Shown piece after piece: positions 32,412-41,134 of a stretch of 64,000 bases of DNA. Numbering within the stretch: the stretch's first letter is position 1; each line of letters begins with the position of its first letter. The stretch is from Paenibacillus sp. BSR1-1 (GTDB taxonomy: Bacteria > Bacillota > Bacilli > Bacillales > Cytobacillaceae). Under the pieces are notes generated by a model. The model was not told where the DNA came from and searched no databases. It worked only from the letters and a program-made list of their open reading frames with translations. A program made the translations under genes and the position numbers. The DNA is taken from NCBI RefSeq assembly GCF_030403775.1, contig NZ_JAQMWQ010000012.1, positions 81,859 through 145,858 on the forward strand, given 5' to 3'.

Positions 32412-33389
32412 CTACACCATCTGACTTGGGAACACATACTCTTCCGGTTCCCGCTCGACTTTGTTGATTTGATCAAACAGCAATTCCGCTGCCTTCCGCC
32501 CCATTTCCGTGGCCGGCTGAACAATAAAAGAAATCGGTGTTTCGACTAAATGAGCAAACGGAATATTATCAAAGACGATTAGTTCAACATCCTTGCCAAG
32601 TGTAAGACCTTTTTCTTTTAAAAATTCCACAACCGCTAGAAAAACACGGTCATTTCCAGCAAACAAAGCGGTCGGCCGCTCCTTCAAGGAAAAGAGTTTT
32701 TCTAATTTGCCCTTCATTTCATCAATGCTGGATTCAATAATGAACTCATCGGTTACTTTTAAACCGGCATCGTTCATCGCTTTTTTATAGCCTTCCAATC
32801 GATCCCGCCGCGTACTAACCGTTAAGGGCTGCACCGCAAAGGCAATGTTTTGATGGCCCTTTGCAATCAAAGATTGAATGGCCTTATAGGTGGACATCAC
32901 GTTATCGGTTAGCACCGAAAATGCATCGAGATTTTCTACCCTTCGATCGACAAACACGACTGGATAGCCTTGTTTAATCATGCTTTCATATAAATCATTA
33001 TTTTGCCCAGTTGGAAAAATAATCAGGCCGTCGACCTGCTTAGCCCGCAGCATCTCAATATACCGCTTTTCTTTTTCCGGATTATCATCAGCGTTGCACA
33101 CGATGGCGTGTAAATCGTGATCTTGGCAAAAGTCTTCAATCGCACGGCTTATCTCGGTTGATAAATAATGCATAATATTGGCCACGATGATGCCGACCAT
33201 CGAGGTCCGCTTTTGCTTTAAGCTTCTGGCAATATAATTGGGCTGATAGCCCAGCTTTTCTATCGCTTCTTCAATTTTTTGTTTTGTTTTTTCACCCATG
33301 TATTCAAACCGTTTGTTGAGAAATTGCGAAACGGTACTTTTAGAGACACCGGCTTCTTTCGCTACATCTGCCATTGTTACTTTTTCCAT
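32412..33389 (-). CDS. kdgR: LacI-family regulator, KdgR-like
   Basis: 325 residues from the ATG at 33389, giving the family-typical start MEKVTMADVAKEAGVSKST; an in-frame ATG at 33425 lacks a binding site. LacI HTH is at 4-25 and the hinge (YIARSLKQKRTSMVG) near 48-62. A periplasmic-binding-protein-like effector domain follows (RRDRLEGYKKAM, FAGNDRVFLAVVEFL). KdgR represses 2-keto-3-deoxygluconate genes. Palindromes with a TAAA.CG.TTTA core lie before hxlA and before the TIM-barrel isomerase gene, placing both operons in its likely regulon. The effector is probably KDG or KDPG. Confidence 0.87.
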   Translation of the reverse strand: MEKVTMADVAKEAGVSKSTVSQFLNKRFEYMGEKTKQKIEEAIEKLGYQPNYIARSLKQKRTSMVGIIVANIMHYLSTEISRAIEDFCQDHDLHAIVCNADDNPEKEKRYIEMLRAKQVDGLIIFPTGQNNDLYESMIKQGYPVVFVDRRVENLDAFSVLTDNVMSTYKAIQSLIAKGHQNIAFAVQPLTVSTRRDRLEGYKKAMNDAGLKVTDEFIIESSIDEMKGKLEKLFSLKERPTALFAGNDRVFLAVVEFLKEKGLTLGKDVELIVFDNIPFAHLVETPISFIVQPATEMGRKAAELLFDQINKVEREPEEYVFPSQMV

Positions 33390-33592
33390 ACAATCCACTC
33401 TTTCAATCTGCTTCAATGACTTCATTTTAGCGATAAATCATCGGTTTTTCCAGTTTTGGTAAACAAGAGCCGGGCGCTCATTACCCGTGTAGCAAAAAAT
33501 AGAGTTATCACGGTAAATGAAACCGCCTTTCATTGCCCTCGAAGCACGAACTACTGCTCTCGCGGTAAATGAAATCATCATTTCGGTTTCAC

Positions 33593-34228
33593 TTACCTCC
33601 GTGCAATCTGAACCTCTTCCATCAACTTCCGAGCGTTTTGTGTGACCTCGAATAAATAGTCCTCAGTCAGTGCCGCGGCAGGATCAACCAAGGAAGTTCC
33701 TACACCAACCGCAACCGCTCCTGCACGAATATAATCCCTGGCATTTTGCAGGTTAATGCCTCCAGTTGGCATCAGCGGGATATGCGGCAGTGGACCGGCT
33801 ACATTTTTAAAATAACCAGGCCCCACCGTTCCTGCAGGGAAAACCTTGATCACATCGGCACCGTGCTCATAGGCGTTTAGAATTTCCGTTGGAGTAAAGG
33901 CACCCGGCACACTAATTACCCCGTACCGTTTCGTCATCCGGATGGTTTCCACATTGACGGTTGGAGAAAAAACAAACTTCGATCCGGCCATAATAGCCGC
34001 CCGCGCTGTTTCTGGATCGAGGACAGTCCCTGCGCCAACTAACAATTCATCCCCAAATACATCTGCAGCCTTTTCAATAATCGCTAAGGCCTTCGGCGTT
34101 TCCATCGTAATTTCTAAAGCTGTGACGCCGCCTTCTTTAAGGGCGTTCGCCATTGGAATAATCGATTCAAGTGTGGCCCCGCGAATGACCGCAACAACTG
34201 CTCTATTTTTTAGTTCCTCAATACCCAT
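33593..34228 (-). CDS. kdgA: KDPG/KHG aldolase
   Basis: 211 residues. TIM-barrel class I aldolase: VVAVIRGA (11-18), LEITMETP with the catalytic Glu (near 37-44), LVGAGTVLDP, and the Schiff-base Lys in VIKVFPAGTVGP (about 130). Then PLMPTGGI. It cleaves 2-keto-3-deoxy-6-phosphogluconate to pyruvate and glyceraldehyde 3-phosphate. It is the last gene of the KdgR-controlled operon isomerase-kdgK-transporter-kdgA. AAAGGGAGAG precedes the ATG. Confidence 0.94.
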   Translation of the reverse strand: MGIEELKNRAVVAVIRGATLESIIPMANALKEGGVTALEITMETPKALAIIEKAADVFGDELLVGAGTVLDPETARAAIMAGSKFVFSPTVNVETIRMTKRYGVISVPGAFTPTEILNAYEHGADVIKVFPAGTVGPGYFKNVAGPLPHIPLMPTGGINLQNARDYIRAGAVAVGVGTSLVDPAAALTEDYLFEVTQNARKLMEEVQIARR

Positions 34229-34254
34229 TCAAAATCTCTCCCTTTAATGGCCAA

Positions 34255-34282
34255 CAGCTTTAGAGATGGAACTCTAAAGCTG
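34255..34282 (-). other. intercistronic hairpin between the transporter gene and kdgA
   Basis: CAGCTTTAGAG-atggaa-CTCTAAAGCTG, a perfect 11-bp stem without a T-run. More likely an RNA-processing or stabilising element than a terminator. Confidence 0.6.
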
Positions 34283-34291
34283 CAGCCAGTT

Positions 34292-35572
34292 TTATGCACT
34301 TATTTTGGCATTCCCAGATTCTGTTTGTTTTTTCGCTGACTTAACTGCCCATACCGTTAAAATAGCGGATAGGAATAGTGAGCCTGCCATGAAGATATAA
34401 GAAGCACCAAAACCACCAGTTGCTCCATTCAAGTAACCAACTGCATAAGAGCCAGCAAAGGAACCTAATGCACCCATACTGTTAATCAGGGCCATCGCTC
34501 CGCCGGCTACATTACGCGGCAGGATTTCAGGAATGATCGCAAAGAATGGACCATATGGAGCATACATCGCTCCGCCGGCGATCACTAATAATATGAACGA
34601 AATCCAGAAATGGTCTGTTCCAATCGCATAAGAGGCATAGAATGCAATCGCACCAATTAATAAAAACGGCCAAACAAATGCGTTTCGATTCAAGGTTTTA
34701 TCAGAGAAATAAGAAGCAATTAACATAAGAATAATAGCTAAAATATAAGGAACTGAAGACAACCAGCCTGTTTTGACGATATCCATATTTGGTGCTGCTT
34801 TAATAATCGATGGAAGCCACATTACAAATCCATATACCCCAATGCTCCAAAGGAAGTATTGCGCACTTAACAAAATAACGGGTTTAGATTTAAAGGCCTC
34901 GCTATAATTTTTAACAGGTTTAATCCCTTCCTGTTCTTTTGCTAACTGTTGTTCAAAATCTTTCTTTTCTTGTTCGGTTAACCATTTTGCTTCTCTAGGT
35001 TTGTCATTGACAACCTTCCACCAAATAAATGCCCAAATAACGGCAGGAAGACCTTCAGCAATAAACATCCATCTCCAGCCAACGGAGTTCACTAAATAAC
35101 CAGAAACAATCGACATCCATAATACCGTTGCAGGGTTTCCTAAAATTAAGAACGTATTCGCACGAGAGCGTTCTGCCTTCGTAAACCAGTTACTTAAAAG
35201 GACCAGCATGGAAGGCATAACGGCACTTTCTACGACGCCAAGAGCAAAGCGAATCACAAATAATAATTTAACATTTGAGATCATACCTGTAAAAGAAGCT
35301 AATAACCCCCAGGCAATCAATGACCAGAAAATGAGGACCTTCGCACTTTTTTTCTCGGCAAATGCGGCACCAGGTACTTGGAAAAAGAAATAACCTAAGA
35401 AGAAAAGAGAGCCTAGCAAGGAAGAAGTACCCGCTGTAATGTGAAGATCCTCGGCTAAACCTGAAGCCGCCCCGAAGCCATAGTTGGCACGGTCAAGATA
35501 GGCAAGACTGTAAGTAATGAAAGCAATCGGAATTAAGCGCAGCCATCTTTGTTTCGCAATCGTTTGTTTCAT
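34292..35572 (-). CDS. MFS transporter, anion:cation symporter family (hexuronate/aldonate type)
   Basis: 426 residues with about twelve helices. ACS-family features: ITYSLAYLDRANYGFG after helix 1, and RFALGVVESAVMPSMLVLLSNWF in the helix 4 region. Relatives such as ExuT, GudP and GarP carry hexuronates, glucarate or galactonate with protons. The neighbours kdgK and kdgA make a hexuronate, gluconate or KDG substrate likely. The start lies within three bases of the kdgK stop. Confidence 0.88.
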   Translation of the reverse strand: MKQTIAKQRWLRLIPIAFITYSLAYLDRANYGFGAASGLAEDLHITAGTSSLLGSLFFLGYFFFQVPGAAFAEKKSAKVLIFWSLIAWGLLASFTGMISNVKLLFVIRFALGVVESAVMPSMLVLLSNWFTKAERSRANTFLILGNPATVLWMSIVSGYLVNSVGWRWMFIAEGLPAVIWAFIWWKVVNDKPREAKWLTEQEKKDFEQQLAKEQEGIKPVKNYSEAFKSKPVILLSAQYFLWSIGVYGFVMWLPSIIKAAPNMDIVKTGWLSSVPYILAIILMLIASYFSDKTLNRNAFVWPFLLIGAIAFYASYAIGTDHFWISFILLVIAGGAMYAPYGPFFAIIPEILPRNVAGGAMALINSMGALGSFAGSYAVGYLNGATGGFGASYIFMAGSLFLSAILTVWAVKSAKKQTESGNAKISA

Positions 35573-35573
35573 G

Positions 35574-36533
35574 TCATTTCACTCCCTGTAAATTTTCTTC
35601 TATATATTTTTGCAGTTGATAATAGGTTGGGTAGCCATCATTATCCCCCGGTGATTGAACAGCTAGAGAACCAATTGCATTTCCCCTTGCAACTGTTTCC
35701 TGAATCGAAAGTTTCTCCAAGAGTCCGCTAATGACACCAACAGCGAAGCCATCTCCGGCCCCAACCGTATCAATAACTGCTTTCACTTTAAAGCCTGGAA
35801 CTGTTCCTTCTTCAAAAGCGGTTTTATAAAAGGCTCCTTCTTCCCCAAGCTTAATCACCACGAGCTCAACACCACTTTCTAAGTAAAAAGAAGCAATATC
35901 TCGCGGGTTCTTATAGCCAGTCAAGATTTCACCCTCTGTAATTCCCGGGAGCACATAGTTAGCTCGGAAGGCAACGGCATTGATTTGTTCCACCATTTCT
36001 TCTTTTGATGCCCAGAGTGATGGCCGTAAATTCGGATCAAACGAGACCGTTCGGCCATTATTTTTCATAAAAGATAAGGCATGTTTGGCATAGGCCCTAG
36101 CCTGTTCCGAAATGGCCAACGGAATCCCGGTCAAATGCAGGTGTTTCGCGGATTGAAAATAATCTTCATTGAAATCAGCGATTTGCAGGTGGCTTGCGGC
36201 CGAGCCTTTTCGGAAATATTGTACCTCAGGATCCCCCTCCAGCTCTCTGGATTTCAGTTGAAACCCAGTTGGATGCTGTTCATCGAGTAAAACCTGCTCA
36301 ATGTTGACGTTTTCATTTTTAAGCCGTTCGATAATGAACCTTCCAAAAGGATCGCTGCCTACCTTACTGACCCAGCCAGCCCGAAGTCCCAGCCGGGCAA
36401 GGCCGATGGCCACATTGGTTTCCGCACCAGCAAGCTCGAGGGTGAATTGATTGATTTGGTGTAAGGAACCAGGCTGATTGGCCATAAACATCGCCATCGC
36501 TTCACCAAAGGTAATGACATCTAGCTGTTGCAT
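35574..36533 (-). CDS. kdgK: 2-keto-3-deoxygluconate kinase (PfkB family)
   Basis: 319 residues. PfkB signatures: ITFGEAMAMF start, an N-terminal sugar-binding part with LAGAETNVAIGLARLG (33-48), and the C-terminal DTVGAGDGFAVG (near 255) with the catalytic Asp. It phosphorylates 2-keto-3-deoxygluconate to KDPG for the adjacent aldolase. It overlaps the isomerase gene upstream by 13 bp and is followed at once by the transporter. Confidence 0.9.
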   Translation of the reverse strand: MQQLDVITFGEAMAMFMANQPGSLHQINQFTLELAGAETNVAIGLARLGLRAGWVSKVGSDPFGRFIIERLKNENVNIEQVLLDEQHPTGFQLKSRELEGDPEVQYFRKGSAASHLQIADFNEDYFQSAKHLHLTGIPLAISEQARAYAKHALSFMKNNGRTVSFDPNLRPSLWASKEEMVEQINAVAFRANYVLPGITEGEILTGYKNPRDIASFYLESGVELVVIKLGEEGAFYKTAFEEGTVPGFKVKAVIDTVGAGDGFAVGVISGLLEKLSIQETVARGNAIGSLAVQSPGDNDGYPTYYQLQKYIEENLQGVK

Positions 36534-37291
36534 GAAATTGCCTCGCTTTCTAATACTAATTCCGAGATTAAATCGATATAGTCCTTTGTTTTCTCCTTCG
36601 GCTCAATCGGGAATTCAAGCGCTTTCACCATCGTGCTTGGAAAATGCTGCATGACTTTTTTCCAGCTATGATTCCCTTCTCTTTGAAGTGGTATGGTGAT
36701 CGGCCCTTCTTCCACTTGTTTTAAATGAAGATAAAGGACGTACGGTGCGAGTTTATCAAGAGCATCCTCTACACTTTGGCCAGAGTAATACCAGTTTCCA
36801 GCATCAAAGGTCATTTTAACGGGAACCATTTGGTCGGTAACGTTTTCAAAAAAGGATGCTAACTGGCTGACATTTCCGCCATGGGATGTCTGGTCATTTT
36901 CAACCAATAATTGAATGTTTTTGTATTGGTTTAGGTAAGCTGCGAGATCATTTATGTTTGAAGCATCATGTTGATAATGCCCGAGTGACACCTTAAGCCA
37001 CTTTGCCCCCATCGTCATCGCTTCTTGAAAAATCTCAGTTAATTCTGTTTTATTTAATTGATGATTCTCTTTCCATAATTCAATGGGAGCGGAGTATACG
37101 GGAAAAAGTCCATTGCTTGCCATTTCACTTCGAATTTTATCTAGCTGCGGATCTTGGACCGGCAATAATTCACGGCGAATCTCGACCCCAAAAGCTCCTG
37201 ATTGAGCAATAAGTTGGATAAAGGATTCCTGGCCATTCTCTAACACTTTGAATCTATCAAAAGCATTCAACGGAACAATCACGTTTTGCAT
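36521..37291 (-). CDS. sugar phosphate isomerase/epimerase, AP-endonuclease-2-like TIM barrel
   Basis: 256 residues. Xylose-isomerase-like TIM barrel: GVEIRRELL (near 34-42), WLKVSLGHYQ, LLVENDQTSHGG, MTFDAGNWYYSG with the metal-binding Asp, and YLHLKQV. Members isomerise sugars or sugar acids (hexuronate, tagaturonate or ketogluconate groups). It is the first gene of the kdg operon, right behind three KdgR-like palindromes. It may prepare the imported acid for KDG formation; the exact reaction is unknown. Confidence 0.8.
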   Translation of the reverse strand: MQNVIVPLNAFDRFKVLENGQESFIQLIAQSGAFGVEIRRELLPVQDPQLDKIRSEMASNGLFPVYSAPIELWKENHQLNKTELTEIFQEAMTMGAKWLKVSLGHYQHDASNINDLAAYLNQYKNIQLLVENDQTSHGGNVSQLASFFENVTDQMVPVKMTFDAGNWYYSGQSVEDALDKLAPYVLYLHLKQVEEGPITIPLQREGNHSWKKVMQHFPSTMVKALEFPIEPKEKTKDYIDLISELVLESEAISCNS

Positions 37292-37321
37292 GTTAAAGAT
37301 CCTTTCTAAGCTGTAATTTGA

Positions 37322-37359
37322 TAAATCGATTTACTAAACCGGTTTACTAAATCGATTTA
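37322..37359. promoter_or_regulatory. triple KdgR-type operator
   Basis: Three 12-bp palindromes in a row, each separated by a single C: TAAATCGATTTA (37322-37333), TAAACCGGTTTA (37335-37346), TAAATCGATTTA (37348-37359). They lie about 30-70 bp before the first gene of the kdg operon. Confidence 0.85.
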
Positions 37360-37455
37360 TTTTTATTATAAAGACAATGTAAGCGTTTTTCAAGAGGGGA
37401 TTTTTTATTTTTTTAAAGAAGGGTGTGTTAAAAAAGCCATTTGATTTTTAACACT

Positions 37456-37642
37456 GTTGATTGGAGCGGAAGGCGCGAAGACTCCTCGAAAATGCTATCG
37501 CATTTCCTTCGTGCGTGGGCAGATTCGAGGAAGCAATTCAATGTCCTGCGGGAGTACGGGGCAGGGAAGACCCCGCAGGCGCTAAAGCGCCGAGGAGGCT
37601 TCCACGCCCGCGGAAAGCGAAGCACCTGGAGCGCAAATCAAC
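37456..37642. repeat. GC-rich dispersed intergenic repeat, copy 1
   Basis: Runs from GTTGATTGGAGCGGAAGG to GGAGCGCAAATCAAC, with terminal inverted repeats. The GC content is far above the flanks, and it contains internal stems (GCGCTAAAGCGC, CCTGCGGG/CCCGCAGG). Several overlapping open frames cross it, as expected for GC-rich noncoding DNA. It resembles a repeat common between Bacillus genes. A related copy is at 47467-47588. Confidence 0.8.
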
Positions 37643-37676
37643 AACCCGTATTAACTGAACTATAGAGAAAATAAAA

Positions 37677-37714
37677 ACCCCTCTCATCACTTTAGTTTAC
37701 AAAATGATAAAAGG
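37677..37714 (-). terminator. terminator after nupC
   Basis: CAAACCCCTTTTATCA...TGATGAGAGGGGTTTTTA, leftward, ends in a T-run. Confidence 0.8.
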
Positions 37715-37736
37715 GGTTTGTTGCATTTTTAAATGA

Positions 37737-38912
37737 TTACAGGAACAAACCTACGATCGTTCCAGTTAAGACTGATCCCATTGTAGCTACTAACAATACC
37801 TTTAGACCAACCTTCGCTAACTCACTTGCCTTTTCACCATTGATAGCTTGTACCGTTCCTAAAATTATTCCAATAGATGAAAAGTTCGCGAATGATACTA
37901 AGAATGATGATACGATTCCTACAGTCTTATGAGACATATGAGGGATCATTTTCATGAAGTCTAACATCGCAACGAATTCATTAGCCGCTACCTTAGTACC
38001 CATGACAGAGCCGGCTTTGATAATCTCATTAGCTGGAATACCCATGATCCATGCGATTGGCGCAAATATATATCCAAGTACACCAGTAAAAGAGATACCG
38101 AAGATGGAAGTGAAAATCCAGTTAACGGCTGCAATCAATCCAACATAAGTGATAAGCATAGCACCAACGATTAACGCTGTCTTTCCGCCAAGCAATGTCC
38201 AGTTGCCGATTGCTTCGAAAAAAGATTTCTCAGGAATCATTCCCTTAATATCGATTATTTCATCTTCTTCTTTTCGGACAGGACATACGATCGTTGATAA
38301 GATAAGTCCGGAGAATACGTTAATTGGTAACGCTACTAATACGTACTCCGCCGGAATCATTTGCATGTATGCACCTAAGATTGAACAGCTGACCGCAACA
38401 AGTGAAGAAGTAACAACAACGAATAAGCGGTTGCCAGAAAGACTTGGAATGAATGATTTTACAGACAGGATAGCAGAAGTATCACCAAATACCATAGAAT
38501 TCACCGCAACAAATGATTCGACCTTTGGCAATCCTGTTATTTTACTTACGGCACCGCCAATGTATTTAATCGCTAATGGCAATATTCTTGAATAAGTCAA
38601 AATACCTAAAATAGCGGTTACGAATACAATCATCATTAGAACATTTACAAAGAAATAATTCTTTCCTGCAAGGTCCCCGAATACGAAGGAGATACCGTCA
38701 TTACCGAAAGAAAGAACTTTATTAAAGCCCGCTACGATCTTGTTTAGAACTTTTTTACCAATTGAAGTGTTCAGCATAAACCAGGCTATTAACAACTGAA
38801 CGGCTGTCATGATCCCAACTGCACGATAATTGATGTTTTTCTTATCGTTTGACATCAACCAGGCTATACCCATGAGAACAAGGATTCCAATGATTCCAAT
38901 TATGATTGACAT
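37737..38912 (-). CDS. nupC: NupC-family nucleoside transporter
   Basis: 391 residues with about ten helices. Concentrative nucleoside transporter features: AVNSMVFGDTSAILSVKSFIP (GQTEA-like region), VMGTKVAANEFVA (near 305-317) and VSFANFSSIGIILG. It imports nucleosides by cation symport. It starts two bases after the stop of an AmiS/UreI-type channel gene, so the two are co-translated. A nucleoside/urea link suggests nitrogen scavenging from nucleosides, which is inference. Confidence 0.92.
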   Translation of the reverse strand: MSIIIGIIGILVLMGIAWLMSNDKKNINYRAVGIMTAVQLLIAWFMLNTSIGKKVLNKIVAGFNKVLSFGNDGISFVFGDLAGKNYFFVNVLMMIVFVTAILGILTYSRILPLAIKYIGGAVSKITGLPKVESFVAVNSMVFGDTSAILSVKSFIPSLSGNRLFVVVTSSLVAVSCSILGAYMQMIPAEYVLVALPINVFSGLILSTIVCPVRKEEDEIIDIKGMIPEKSFFEAIGNWTLLGGKTALIVGAMLITYVGLIAAVNWIFTSIFGISFTGVLGYIFAPIAWIMGIPANEIIKAGSVMGTKVAANEFVAMLDFMKMIPHMSHKTVGIVSSFLVSFANFSSIGIILGTVQAINGEKASELAKVGLKVLLVATMGSVLTGTIVGLFL

Positions 38913-38913
38913 A

Positions 38914-39561
38914 TTATTTTACCTCCAAAGCATTGATTACAGGGATTGCTTCACTTCTTTTTTCTTTATTATTTGAAAGTTTCCATCTAAAAAAACTAAC
39001 AATAAAATAAACATTAGCTAGAATTAATACACAGGTCCAAATTCGGTAGACATTTTGTGTATTCCAGACACCTAAAAAATATAGGAGCGCTGGGATGGTC
39101 AAGGTTACCCATGATTGAACAAAGGCAACCACTCCAATATAATGTTCAATTTTTTTATTAAGCGCATTTGATAAGAAGAACAGAAACCATAAAAATGTCC
39201 ACATGCCCCATGTTAGTGCATTGACTGCATCATGAAAGTGAATAATAGATGTTAGGGTATACACAACACCAACTAAACTAACCCAGAGACTAAACCAACC
39301 GAGTCCACTGCCATTAAGTCCCTTTAATGCGGTGAACCCAACATATAAATAAGTTAAGCCAAATAAAAAAATTGATGCATTATTATAAAGCTCCCAATGA
39401 TCTTGATTTGAAACAACGATCAAATAGGATGGGATAATTATTTGAAGGGTACCTACGAAAAGATTAAAGATACCTACACTTTTTGCATCCGCTTTCCCTA
39501 ACAGCATAAGACTGTTTAGAAATAAGACAGCACCTGAAAGAAATAAACCAACAAAACCCAT
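38914..39561 (-). CDS. AmiS/UreI-family urea/amide channel
   Basis: 215 residues, six predicted helices. The start MGFVGLFLSGAVLFLNSLML and the FLFGLTYLYVGF and WGMWTFLWFLFFLS stretches match the AmiS/UreI family of small inner-membrane channels for urea or short amides. GGGAGGAAC precedes the ATG. It is the first gene of a two-gene operon with nupC. No urease or amidase is nearby in this window. Confidence 0.85.
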   Translation of the reverse strand: MGFVGLFLSGAVLFLNSLMLLGKADAKSVGIFNLFVGTLQIIIPSYLIVVSNQDHWELYNNASIFLFGLTYLYVGFTALKGLNGSGLGWFSLWVSLVGVVYTLTSIIHFHDAVNALTWGMWTFLWFLFFLSNALNKKIEHYIGVVAFVQSWVTLTIPALLYFLGVWNTQNVYRIWTCVLILANVYFIVSFFRWKLSNNKEKRSEAIPVINALEVK

Positions 39562-39828
39562 TATGTTCCTCCCTCACTTTATCCAAGGAATTTCTAACAA
39601 AAGATAGTTTTCCATGAAACGCTTTCACTCATTAAATACCTAAATAATATATCATACATTTTGAACAAAAGTTAAATTATATTTGAACCAAATTTTAATT
39701 TATTTTTTTCCATTTTCATTAAAAATGCCCATTCCAAAAGAACTCTAATAATAAAATACTCAAATTTATTTAAAAAGTATGAAACTTTGTAAAAGTCAGA
39801 TGAAAAAATGTAAATATTAAGAACATAA
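39562..39828. other. AT-rich promoter region of the AmiS-NupC operon
   Basis: No gene seen. TGAAACGCTTTCA (39615-39627) is a short inverted repeat resembling a cre box one base short of consensus. Confidence 0.4.
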
Positions 39829-39854
39829 AAAAAGCTGCCATAATGACAGCTTTG
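39829..39854 (-). terminator. terminator after the quinone-reductase-like gene
   Basis: AAAGCTG-tcattatgg-CAGCTTTTTTT leftward hairpin. Confidence 0.8.
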
Positions 39855-39912
39855 ATTTATAATCCCTTATATTACGCTTCTTTAGGATATTATTGCAAAC
39901 ATAGACGAAGAG

Positions 39913-40494
39913 CTAAAGTCTTTTAAAATAATTTAAAATCTTGTCTAGTTTTTTCATTTGGTTTCCCCTTGGACTTTCCATATTCCCAAATTCAAAGAAC
40001 TTCACTTTCTTAATCCCCACGAAATTAAATAAGGCTCTTTTCATTAGGATTTTATGTGCATTATTCAACCAAAAAAGTGGATAGTGCTCAGGTCCCTTCA
40101 TGGTAGATATACAAATTACGGACTTTCCTTTCAGCAGCCCTTCGGGGAAATATCCCTTTTTATCTTTATAGGCAAAATTGGAGGCAAATAATTGGTCGAT
40201 ATATCCCAAAAGCATCGCGGGAGGTCTTCCCCACCAAATAGGGTAGATAAAAACAATCTTGTCGGCCCATGTAAGTTGCTGTCTATATTTTTCAATATTA
40301 GGATCAGTATGCATATCTCGTCTTCGTTTTAGTTCGTTAAACAATAGAAGTGGGTTAAAACCCTCATCATATAAATCTAACACCTGTAACTCTTTAACAT
40401 GAGGATTCTCTTTACTGCCTTTGATAACGTTTTGTAAAAATGCATAATTTAAACTATTATGATTTGGATACGTATAAACAATTAACATTTTCAT
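39913..40494 (-). CDS. NAD(P)H dehydrogenase (quinone), flavodoxin-like fold
   Basis: 193 residues. The fold begins KMLIVYTYPNHNSLNYAFL (flavin phosphate loop) and has the family motif FIYPIWWGRPPAMLLGYIDQLF (about 94-115). Proteins of this type (YwrO/KefF/NQO-like) carry FMN or FAD and reduce quinones or nitro/azo compounds by two electrons. GAGGTG lies four bases before the ATG at 40494 and ten before a second ATG at 40488; either may be used. It is divergent from a MarR gene with ATTATC palindromes between, the usual setup for quinone-sensing control. Confidence 0.88.
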   Translation of the reverse strand: MKMLIVYTYPNHNSLNYAFLQNVIKGSKENPHVKELQVLDLYDEGFNPLLLFNELKRRRDMHTDPNIEKYRQQLTWADKIVFIYPIWWGRPPAMLLGYIDQLFASNFAYKDKKGYFPEGLLKGKSVICISTMKGPEHYPLFWLNNAHKILMKRALFNFVGIKKVKFFEFGNMESPRGNQMKKLDKILNYFKRL

Positions 40495-40506
40495 AAGGCA
40501 CCTCTT

Positions 40507-40589
40507 AATTATCATTTGATAACTAAATTGTAGCATCCTTATATTTAATTATCAATTGATAATTGTTTTTTGATAACTATTTTGTTATC
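40507..40589. promoter_or_regulatory. MarR-type operators between the divergent genes
   Basis: AATTATCAATTGATAATT (40547-40564) is a perfect 18-bp palindrome. AATTATCATTTGATAACT (40507-40524) is a near copy. GATAAC-tatttt-GTTATC (40572-40589) is a third inverted repeat. They cover both promoter regions. Confidence 0.7.
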
Positions 40590-40610
40590 TTGTCTTTATG
40601 AGGTGAGGTC

Positions 40611-41042
40611 ATGAACAAAAAAGAACTTTTTTACAAGCTCGTATCATTTACAGCTGCTGTTCATCGTGTAACAAATGAATTAACGAAAAATGCAAAGCCA
40701 GATTCAATTTCGCAAGTTCAATATAATATTCTTGAATTTATCGCAGTGAATCAGCCTGTAACTCCTAGTGAAATTAACGATTGTCAAAATATGTCTATGT
40801 CAAACACTAGTCGTGAGCTTAGCAAGTTAAGTGAGAAAAAATTAATTGAAAAGATGATTGATAGCAAGGACCGACGAAAACAATATGTTCGTCTATCACA
40901 GAATGGGGAAGTTGCAATGAAAGAAGCATTTGCTGTAATTGAAACCCGTTTCCTAAATCGAATACAAAATGCTTCTAAAGAAGATTTAATAGAGATTGAA
41001 CTTGCAATCGATACGCTTCATAAAAAATTATTCCATCCTTAA
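40611..41042 (+). CDS. MarR-family transcriptional regulator
   Basis: 143 residues. Winged helix: ITEFIAVNQPVTPSEI-type region (about 42-60), recognition helix MSNTSRELSKLSEKKLIEK, and wing DSKDRRKQYVRLSQNG (near 83-98). MarR dimers usually repress a divergent detoxification gene and release DNA on binding or oxidation by the inducer. It faces the flavodoxin-fold reductase gene across three palindromes. GAGGTGAGG precedes the ATG. Confidence 0.92.
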   Translation: MNKKELFYKLVSFTAAVHRVTNELTKNAKPDSISQVQYNILEFIAVNQPVTPSEINDCQNMSMSNTSRELSKLSEKKLIEKMIDSKDRRKQYVRLSQNGEVAMKEAFAVIETRFLNRIQNASKEDLIEIELAIDTLHKKLFHP

Positions 41043-41072
41043 GCATAGATTTTCATTTTCAGTTGATGAATA

Positions 41073-41115
41073 AAAAAAGTGAGTACTTGGCTTTTACCAA
41101 TACTCACTTTTTTCT
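41073..41115. terminator. bidirectional terminator between marR and the HD-GYP gene
   Basis: AAAAAAGTGAGTA pairs with TACTCACTTTTTT; T-runs on both strands. Confidence 0.88.
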
Positions 41116-41134
41116 TTATTTCCTGCCCTACGGA

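Noticed and set aside
37441..37665. Three overlapping open frames
   Set aside because: They lie in the GC-rich intergenic repeat; base composition, not coding, keeps them open.
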